Shown here one piece after another: positions 1-8,025 of a DNA stretch of 64,000 nucleotides. The stretch is taken from contig NW_027488975.1 of the NCBI RefSeq assembly GCF_050948215.1, positions 1-64,000 on the forward strand, in the 5' to 3' direction. The translations under genes and the position numbers were made by a program. The DNA comes from Halictus rubicundus. Its lineage: Eukaryota > Arthropoda > Insecta > Hymenoptera > Halictidae. Under the pieces are notes generated by a model. It did no database searches. It was not told the origin of the DNA and saw only the letters and a program-made list of their open reading frames with translations. Position 1 is the first letter of the stretch. Every line of letters starts with the position of its first letter.

Positions 1-19
1 ATATATATATATATATATA
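1..19. repeat. AT microsatellite, truncated by window start
   Basis: Alternating AT leading directly into AAAGACTGCCAGCC, the fixed right flank of every unit boundary. The T at 70 (CAGTTGGG) implies that the unit before the window had a type A tail. Confidence 0.95.
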
Positions 20-430
20 AAGACTGCCAGCCCCCGTGTTAAACTGCGAGTCTCAAAGTGGGTGCCAGTTGGGTGCTGGGAGCGGTCGGTAACGGCCCTA
101 ATGTCGAGATACTCTCGTCGGTTGTGGAACTAAAAGAACATTTGCTCGTGAATTATGGAAAAAACGTCAGTGACAGAGGCAATAAATAAACGTATAATGC
201 GTAGAATGAAAATAATTATCTTTTATTGTATAATTTCATTACACTCTTATTGCCTTCTTATTTTCCATATTGTTCACCATTGTAATCATTATTTTATAAT
301 CGATAATTTATAGGTGTAATTAATTAATTTGGAACTTCTTGCGATATTTATAAAATAATGATTATTCAACAAAATATATTCTGTAATAGTTATAGAATAA
401 AAAAAAAGAATAAATACAATATTCAAGTAA
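20..430 (+). repeat. Leader module of U1
   Basis: Gene-free block homologous to the second half of every inner sub-unit (in U1, about 3960-4393): both contain GGTCGGTAACGGCC, GAGATACTCTCGTCGG, TTGCTCGTGAATTA and the AT-rich run ending ATTCAAGTAA. The leader lacks about 65 bp present in the sub-unit copies (U1, from about 4027 to 4093). Homology stops exactly at the LTR start. A run of A near 400-408 varies slightly between units. Confidence 0.9.
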
Positions 431-990
431 TGTGGCGGACCCCTTGGAGAAGGGTTGATCGGACCCAGGTAGGAGCGTCGTCTGCGGGCTGGGACCTTGG
501 ACGCACTTGGTCGCCAGGCCCAAGCTCTTCCCGAGCGCACACTTAGTCGCCGGAAGTCTGTTCCTACCTGGGGTGCACATTTGGCGACCAGGTTCGGGGT
601 TTTTCCTTGGCGTGCACATTTGGCCGCCAACCCTTGACTTTCGCCAGGACACGGATGTTCGGTGCAAGGACACGAACTTTCTCCAAGGGGCACGTACAGG
701 AAGCGACATCCCCACTCCAGAAGTTTTCTTGTTCGAAGGAAATTCCTGGAGGATATAAGCGCGGATTCTGACGGATGACAGGGTCAGTCAGTCAGTCAGT
801 TCAAGTCAGTCAGTCGTTGTGAGAAGTCGTCATTCGCCGTCAGTTGTTCGTATAGTCGTTTATCCGTAGTTCTTGTTTCATTGTTATTTCATTTTCTTTG
901 TTCCTTGTTACGTCGTTGAGTTTTTGTTGCTTATTTAATAAATGGTTATTGTTATATTGGGTGAATCCTTTACTGAACACCCAAACCACA
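431..990 (+). mobile_element. Solo LTR-like element, 560 bp
   Basis: Inverted termini TGTGG (431-435) and CCACA (986-990) bound a GC-richer block in AT-rich surroundings. A TATA box (GGATATAAG, 751-759) lies 30 bp before TCAGT (784), the usual initiator of insect LTR retrotransposons, and AATAAA follows at 937-942, giving a U3-R-U5 order on the plus strand. U3 holds four diverged repeats of 34-39 bp starting near 503, 537, 574 and 613. No primer-binding site follows and no polypurine tract precedes, so this is a solo LTR or LTR relic rather than part of a full element. The flanks AGTAA and ACACA do not match, so no target-site duplication survives. Superfamily (Ty3/gypsy, Bel/Pao or other) cannot be told from the LTR alone. 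Confidence 0.7.
751..801 (+). promoter_or_regulatory. LTR core promoter: TATA box and repeated TCAG initiator
   Basis: TATAA at 754-758, then tandem GTCA/TCAG copies from 783 to about 800 and again after TCAAG. The spacing from TATA to the first TCAGT (about 30 bp) is that expected for RNA polymerase II. It faces the inverted arms and inner sub-units. The LTR's own AATAAA at 937 may terminate transcripts early. Identical sites occur in all seven LTR copies. Confidence 0.55.
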
Positions 991-1010
991 ACACATACCA
1001 AAAGGAAATA

Positions 1011-1076
1011 AAAATTTTTTTATCTTTTATTCGTTACTCGAAATTTTTATTTAGATAAATATTTTGCCCAACTCTG
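1011..1076 (-). mobile_element. Isolated hAT-like terminus next to the left arm
   Basis: Read on the minus strand this begins CAGAGTTGGGCA and continues into GAATAAAAGATA, matching the start of the 808-bp hAT-like element farther along each unit (10917 in U1). It shows no partner end. Equivalent fragments follow the LTR in every unit (U2 13353-13418, U3 23653-23718, U4 32762-32827, U5 39792-39857, U6 48901-48966, U7 55931-55996). Confidence 0.45.
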
Positions 1077-1102
1077 GTTGAGCTTAGCTCGGCTCAATTG
1101 TG

Positions 1103-1529
1103 CGAGTCGAGTCGAGTACTCGCACGATGCGAGCTACCCGCACCGATGCGGGCTACCCGCACCGATGCGAGCTATCCGCACCGATGCGAGCTGCTCGAAA
1201 TAAAATCAGGCGTAAAATGACATGATGCGAGTTACAGCGGGAAGATCAGCACATCGATATTATCAAGCATTTTAGTATATTGACAATGCTAAATGTTTGC
1301 GATGTTTTATTATATATTTTGATAGTGAAATGTTGATTCAGAATTTGTATAACCCTTATTGAAAATAATTATGCAATAACAACTATTTCCTAGATTTATG
1401 TAAATAACTAGCTGTGTGATCTGTAAAGAACGGTATTTTATATATTCCTTTATATTATACTCCGGGGTTCAGTGTACAGTCGTAAAAATGTGTTGTTGCA
1501 AAATTGTTTATAATGTTAAAAATTAACGT
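1103..1529 (-). repeat. Left inverted arm of U1 with 19-bp minisatellite
   Basis: The reverse complement matches the right arms inside all inner sub-units (nearest 3509-3890) with only a handful of differences over about 330 bp, then drops into GC-rich CGAG/CTCG sequence. Three tandem 19-bp repeats (ACCCGCACCGATGCGAGCT type) occupy 1136-1192, after a partial copy at 1120-1135; right arms lack this expansion, which explains the 427 versus 382 bp lengths. Diagnostic left-arm bases, read in right-arm orientation, are CACTGAACCCCGGAG and CTAGGAAAT. Confidence 0.93.
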
Positions 1530-2668
1530 TAAGCTTCGTTAAATAGTTTTTGAAAGGAATGGGTATATAAACAATATTGTATAATATTGATGTGTATTTA
1601 TACGAGGTCGCCGCCGCGTCTACAATGTATGCTGGCGGTTCGTCGGCGTGCTCTTTGGACAGGCCGCCACACTGGTACTCGCACCAAAGGTCAAAAGACT
1701 GAATTCTGGTAAGCTGAGAAAAACTGTTTGACAGAATCTGAGCTAACTAACCTGAGAATAGATTGTCTTGGACTTTTATATTTTTCGATAATGAATAACT
1801 AAGCTAGTGGCTCGATGGGGAGGGAGGAAGAGCAAAACGCATACGCGTGCCGGTAGATTAAATACTCAGAGCGGGTGACCTAAGTGGGCGAGTGCAGGCG
1901 AGAGCCGGTCATAAACCTTAGCTCGCTGATGAGAGCCCTACTGTCCCATTGTACGGAAGTACACTTTTTAGAAGAAATGGCCGAGATAACGAACCAAAAA
2001 GGCAGTAAACCATTTTCACACTGCACAATTATAAACATGGAGATAGCGCAGGTTGCTTAGCGAGAAACGTGCGGCCGCTTCTCGTTATACATTATGCAGT
2101 CAGTCTCATAATTGATGGCAGACACTTTAAATCAGAATAACTTTTTTTTATAAATCGACCAAACGACTTCAGCTGTTCTGCCAAGCTAGATAGATTAATT
2201 TACTAGATGACACGTAATGAAAACGCAGGAAAAATTGCGTTATATAATTGCGTTAATTGTCGAGCTAGGAAGTAGATTTAACTTTGCTGCCACTACGAAT
2301 TATTTGGTAGTTAGCATGATTTTGCACCATCGTATAAAAGATCGACTGTTATCCATGGAGAAGAGCCAACAATTGCAAATTGAAAAAAGATTTAGATTAA
2401 AATATTAACTAAACAGAAAGTATGACGAGTGTTGAACGTAGACATCAGATCCTTTTAAAAGGGCCTAGCCGATTTATGGTCAAAACTGCCCTTAGAGGAA
2501 AAACCCCTCTGAGTAAAATTTCAACCCCCTATCTTGCCCATGAGGTTAGTTACAGGGTAAATTAGATTTCGCGCTTCTCCGCGTATTTCCCGCACTCTGA
2601 TGCTTTCTAAAATTCTGAAAAAAATGTGACATATTTTGGATTCTAAGGCTGATTTTTGATAATTTTTT
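1530..2668. other. Unique spacer of U1, no gene recognised
   Basis: The only long block that occurs once per unit. It begins AT-rich, contains a GC-richer stretch (about 1605-1700 and 1800-1960) and ends in an A/T-rich run before the first inner sub-unit. A 63-codon ORF at 2217-2408 has no recognisable motif and is not credible as a gene. Small hairpins are visible: TGTAC-GGAA-GTACA at 1950-1963 and AGCGAGAA/TTCTCGTT around 2058-2085, the latter with a NotI-type GCGGCCGC in its loop. Confidence 0.85.
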
Positions 2669-4773
2669 CAGATTTTTTTGTTACAAACTGTGGTCGTAAA
2701 CAAAAAATGAAAAACCTCCAAAAAATCGGAAAAATGCAGATTTCTCAAAAATTTGAAAACATGCTATTCTACTGTTTAGTTCCTTGTTAAAGTACTATAA
2801 CAGGCAGTGTCGTCAATTTTTTTTAGATTTTTTGTTGTGGGACATCATCGTCAAAAAACAATAAAAACCGAATTTTTTCGACGTTTTTGCTATTAGGAGG
2901 AAAGTTACACTTGTTGGTTTTATCGCAGCTATATATTAAGTAATTTTTAGCATTATTAAATTGAAACAAGTAATTCTTTGACCTAAGAAATGTGATTTAA
3001 GAGAAAGAATAAATTGTATTTTGTGTGATATATACCAGAATGTTCGTAAAGTTTTGTAACATCGCCGGACGTGTGTCGAACTAAGGAGCGGATACGCTGG
3101 GGTTCTTATCCCGTCGGTGGTAAATGTTTTTTCCCATACATCATCTTTATTTTTTCAATTTCTTATATTATTTATTCATGTGATTTTAACAATATTTTTT
3201 TAATGTTTTAAAAATATTGAAGTAACATTGATTAGGCAATGAATATTTATATTATTGTGTTCGTCTACGATTTCCGCCAGATATGAAATTGCTTGTGAAA
3301 ATTGGTAAGATTCCGTGAAAAGAATTTTGAACTCTACGTCTGTCATTTCCAGAAAATCAAGAAATCAATACTGTTTGAAATGGAATCTTTTTGCGGTTCC
3401 AATTGTTTTGACCATCTTAATCGGCTATGCCCTTTTAAATCTTATCACCTATACTTGCACAGTACCGAATGACAGGCTGTTGGAACTTCCAACTTCCAAC
3501 TTGGTTTCACGTTAATTTTCAACATTATAAACAATTTTGCGACAACACATTTTTACGACTGTACAGTGAACCGGAGTATAATATAAAGGAATATATAAAA
3601 TACCGTTCTTTACAGATCACATCTAGTTATTTACATAAATCTAAATAGTTGTTATTGCATAATTATTTTCAATAAGGGTTATACAAATTCTGAATCAACA
3701 TTTCACTATCAAAATATATAATAAAACATCGCAAACATTTAGCATTGTCAATATACTAAAATGCTTGATAATATCAATGTGCTGATCTTCCTGCTGTAAC
3801 TCGCATCATGTCATTTTACGCCTGATTTTATTTCGAGCCGTTCGCTTCGTTGCGAGCAGCTCGCATCGTGCGAGTACTCGACTCGACTCGAAAAGCGAGT
3901 CCCGGCTCGACTGGACCCGAGCTCGGCTCGCATATGCGAGCTTGGCTGCAGGCCTAGTGCCAGGTGGGTGCTGGGATCGGTCGGTAACGGCCCCAATGTC
4001 GAGATACTCTCGTCGGTTGTGGAACTAAGAAGGTGGAACTATCACTGATCTCAAATACCAACATCGCTAAACATGCCGCGCTCGCTACCTAAATAGAACA
4101 TTTGCTCGTGAATTACGGAAGAAACGTCAGTGACATAGGCAATAAATAAACGGATAATGCGTAGAATGAGAATAATTATTTTTTATTGTATAATTTCATT
4201 ACACTATTATTGCCTTCTTATTTTCCATATTGTGCACCATTGTAATCATTGTTTTATAATCGATAGTTTATAGGTGAAATTAATTAATTTGGAACTTATT
4301 GCGATATTTATAAAATAATGATTATTCAACAAAATATATTCTGTAATAGTTATAGAATGAAAAAAAAAAGAATAAATACAATATTCAAGTAATGACAAAA
4401 TTCAATCGTTCTTATTGTGATCCGTAGTAACAAACACAGAAAATTATTTTTTTTACTTATTTAACCGATAATACCACTTCTAATGCTGGACTGCAATTAT
4501 TCAAGTAAAGGTAGTAACGAAATAAAAGTGTTATGTAATGAAACTAACTTTCGACGGATCTTATCCATATAAAGCTATTTGGTGGGCAGTATTATTTGAT
4601 TTATTCAAACTACGAGAAATTTTTTCATCTTTCATCTGTATCATTTATTCGAAGGCTTCAAATAAATGCTCGAATAACTTTTGCCGAGTGCCGAGCTTCA
4701 AAGACCCAGCGACGACAGACGACATACAATGTAAACGGATGGAGAATCGCGCACGTATGAAAGTTTAAACTTT
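2669..4773 (+). repeat. Inner sub-unit 1 of U1 (short form)
   Basis: Begins CAGATTTTTTTG. Contents: A/T-rich block (2669-3508), right inverted arm (3509-3890), GC-rich palindromic stretch including GCTCGCATATGCGAGC (3926-3941), leader-homologous block (about 3960-4595), then a junction ATTATT-T-GATTTATTC near 4591-4605. About 1.15 kb present in the long form (equivalent to 6697-7848) is missing there. It closes with the palindrome GAAAGTTTAAACTTTC (4759-4774). Right arm has CAGTGAACCGGAG and CTAAATAG. Confidence 0.93.
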
Positions 4774-7048
4774 CTGATTTTTTTGTTACAAACTGTGGTC
4801 GTAAAAAAATGAAAAACCTCCAAAAAATCGGAAAAATGCAGATTTCTCAAAAATTTGAAAACATGCTATTCTACTGTTTAGTTCCTTGTTAAAGTACTAT
4901 AACAGGCAGTGTCGTCAATTTTTTTTAGATTTTTTGTTGTGGGACATCATCGTCAAAAAACAATAAAAACCGAATTTTTTCGACGTTTTTGCTATTAGGA
5001 GGAAAGTTACACTTGTTGGTTTTATCGCAGCTATATATTAAGTAATTTTTAGCATTATTAAATTGAAACAAGTAATTCTTTGACCTAAGAAATGTGATTT
5101 AAGAGAAAGAATAAATTGTATTTTGTGTGATATATACCAGAATGTTCGTAAAGTTTTGTAACATCGCCGGACGTGTCGAACTAAGGAGCGGATACGCTGG
5201 GGTTCTTATCCCGTCGGTGGTAAATGTTTTTTCCCATACATCATCTTTATTTTTTCAATTTCTTATATTATTTATTCATGTGATTTTAACAATATTTTTT
5301 TAATGTTTTAAAAATATTGAAGTAACATTGATTAGGCAATGAATATTTATATTATTGTGTTCGTCTACGATTTCCGCCAGATATGAAATTGCTTGTGAAA
5401 ATTGGTAAGATTCCGTGAAAAGAATTTTGAACTCTACGTCTGTCATTTCCAGAAAATCAAGAAATCAATACTGTTTGAAATGGAATCTTTTTGCGGTTCC
5501 AATTGTTTTGACCATCTTAATCGGCTATGCCCTTTTAAATCTTATCACCTATACTTGCACAGTACCGAATGACAGGCTGTTGGAACTTCCAACTTCCAAC
5601 TTGGTTTCACGTTAATTTTCAACATTATAAACAATTTTGCGACAACACATTTTTACGACTGTACACTGAACCCCGGAGTATAATATAAAGGAATATATAA
5701 AATACCGTTCTTTACAGATCACATCTAGTTATTTACATAAATCTAAATAGTTGTTATTGCATAATTATTTTCAATAAGGGTTATACAAATTCTGAATCAA
5801 CATTTCACTATCAAAATATATAATAAAACATCGCAAACATTTAGCATTGTCAATATACTAAAATGCTTGATAATATCAATGTGCTGATCTTCCTGCTGTA
5901 ACTCGCATCATGTCATTTTACGCCTGATTTTATTTCGAGCCGTTCGCTTCGTTGCGAGCAGCTCGCATCGTGCGAGTACTCGACTCGACTCGAAAAGCGA
6001 GTCCCGGCTCGACTGGACCCGAGCTCGGCTCGCATATGCGAGCTTGGCTGCAGGCCTAGTGCCAGGTGGGTGCTGGGATCGGTCGGTAACGGCCCCAATG
6101 TCGAGATACTCTCGTCGGTTGTGGAACTAAGAAAGTGGAACTATCACTGATCTCAAATACCAACATCGCTAAACATGCCGCGCTCGCTACCTAAATAGAA
6201 CATTTGCTCGTGAATTACGGAAGAAACGTCAGTGACATAGGCAATAAATAAACGGATAATGCGTAGAATGAGAATAATTATTTTTTATTGTATAATTTCA
6301 TTACACTATTATTGCCTTCTTATTTTCCATATTATTCACCATTGTAATCATTATTTTATAATCGATAGTTTATAGGTGAAATTAATTAATTTGGAACTTA
6401 TTGCGATATTTATAAAATAATGATTATTCAACAAAATATATTCTGTAATAGTTATAGAATAAACAAAAAGAACAAATACAATATTCAAGTAATGACAAAA
6501 TTCAATCGTTCTTATTGTGATCCGTAGTAACAAACACAGAAAATTATTTTTTTTTACTTATTTAACCGATAATACCACTTCTAATGCTGGACTGCAATTA
6601 TTCAAGTAAAGGTAGTAACGAAATAAAAGTGTTATGTAATGAAACTAACTTTCGACGGATCTTATCCATATAAAGCTATTTGGTGGCAGTATTATTGCTA
6701 TTTGTACAGACACACAGATACACAGATTCTTATATCTTGCAATGCACGTTGTTTTTTTCTCCGTCAACCGATTTCGATGAAATTTTCAGCTTCTGTATCC
6801 CTAACATAGAGGTAGAGATAAAAGTTTTGAAAAGTGTCTGTCATTTTAAGTTTTAATTATAATTGTATTGATTGCTATTTTTTATACCTTATAGAATTGT
6901 TTCTTTACATTTAATATTCTTTATATTTTATCAGCAATAAACTTTATGTATAATCATTAATTGTATTGTTTAAATTTAACTTTCTGTGAGTAATTGTCAA
7001 TACATATACATTAGTAACCACATCTATTTGTCCGCGGCGAAAACCAAG

Positions 7049-7456
7049 CTGTCGAACTCGAGACGGGAAGGACTCGCCGCGTCTCTTTCTTTTCATATGC
7101 TGTCCTTCTTTGCGTCCGAAACTTCCGTCGTTCATTACACAAGTAAATATCATCGGAATTTTGTCATATTTGGTACCGTTTTCCTTAGAAAAATGCCACG
7201 AGTATGTTGGTGAAAGTCCGATAGAAAAATAATTAATAATGAAAAAGTTTATTTTTTTATTTAAAGGCCTGAGCTCACGCCAGTCTTTCATCTTTTCCGA
7301 ACGCTTCGACTCTCCGCGGCTCTTTCTTTCCCATACGCTGTCCTTTTTCGCGTCCGAAACATCAATCGTTCATTACACAAGCAATTATCGTCGGAATTAT
7401 ATCATATTTGGTTTCATTTTAATCAGAAAAATGTCACGAATATGTTGGTAAAAGTT
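7049..7456 (+). repeat. Old direct duplication inside the long sub-unit
   Basis: Copies at about 7049-7216 and 7298-7456 share TCTTTCTTT, GCTGTCCTT, GCGTCCGAAAC, GTTCATTACACAAG, TCATATTTGG and ATGTTGGT in the same order, roughly 80% identical by eye. Both keep one open plus-strand frame that stops right after Cys-Trp. The same pair lies in every long sub-unit (10301-10708, 17284-17691, 20540-20947, 29666-30073, 36692-37099, 45805-46212, 52831-53238, 61944-62351) and is absent from the four short ones. No known protein family is recognised. Confidence 0.8.
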
Positions 7457-7664
7457 AAAAAAAAAAAAAAATAACGAAAAATAAAGAAGCTTTGTGATTG
7501 GATTAGTAGTGGTCTTCTGGTCTCACACCGATATAGCCGACAATGTGTGGCCCACTCCTCGGGGAGGACGCTTCTCTAGTTTCGCTGTCCGCTTCTCCGT
7601 GCCACATTATATGTATCGTAGACGGATATTCTCTCCTTTTGAATGCCAGTCATTCTGGTGTGCC

Positions 7665-8025
7665 CAGAGTTGGGCATTATTAGATAAAAATTATTTAAAT
7701 AACGATTCGAATAAAAGATACTTCATCTTTATTCGTTATTCGAAGGTTCGAATAAAAAAGGTATCCTTATTCGACGAGTATCGAATAAATAATTTTATTC
7801 GACGAGAATTTATCCGACGAATAAAGATACTTTTTTTTATTCGAAGCGGATTTATTCAAACTACGAGAAATTTTTTCATCTTTCATCTGTATCATTTATT
7901 CGAAGGCTTCAAATAAATGCTCGAATAACTTTTGCCGAGTGCCGAGCTTCAAAGACCCAGCGACGACAAGACGACATACAATGTAAACGGATGGAGAATC
8001 GCGCACGTATGAAAGTTTAAACTTT
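7665..8025 (+). mobile_element. 5' part of hAT-like element, cut by tandem junction
   Basis: First 361 bp of the 808-bp element, ending at the inner junction 8026 where the next sub-unit starts. The U2 counterpart is 17899-18259. Short sub-units keep only its last 180 bp or so (from about 4597 in U1). Confidence 0.45.

Larger units (their letters stand above)
4774..8025 (+). repeat. Inner sub-unit 2 of U1 (long form)
   Basis: Right arm 5609-5992 carries the left-arm variant CACTGAACCCCGGAG but keeps CTAAATAG. It includes the 1.15-kb block missing from short forms, with the diverged duplication at 7049-7456. The start of a hAT-like element at 7665 (CAGAGTTGGGCA) is cut off by the next sub-unit at 8026. 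Confidence 0.93.

Noticed and set aside
289..758. Overlapping ORFs of 134, 117, 83 and 62 codons on both strands (repeated in each unit)
   Set aside because: They overlap each other across the LTR U3 repeats and its flank, have no domain, and the apparent Cys-rich repeats are translations of the 34-39-bp tandem repeats.
1120..1192. Regular 19-bp repeats, considered as a CRISPR array
   Set aside because: The repeats are directly adjacent with no spacers, and the context is eukaryotic.
1926..1966. CTGATGAG followed by CGGAAG, resembling a hammerhead ribozyme core
   Set aside because: The GAAA core is absent (GGAAG instead), stem II does not pair, and no cleavage triplet with a helix I/III partner was found.
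3061..3120. GGGGTTCTTATCCC, resembling a tRNA B box and T arm
   Set aside because: The loop deviates from TTCRANY, no A box lies at the right distance upstream, and no acceptor stem closes, so it is neither a tRNA nor a clear tRNA-derived SINE head.
3315..3515. 66-codon ORF with a hydrophobic segment, present in every inner sub-unit
   Set aside because: It is short, has no known family, and ends exactly at the right-arm border. The only variation is one Asn/Lys change, so it gives no test of selection.
6944..7291. 115-codon minus-strand ORF, present nine times
   Set aside because: It is antisense to the two duplicated blocks, has no recognisable domain, and its conservation only reflects recent amplification.
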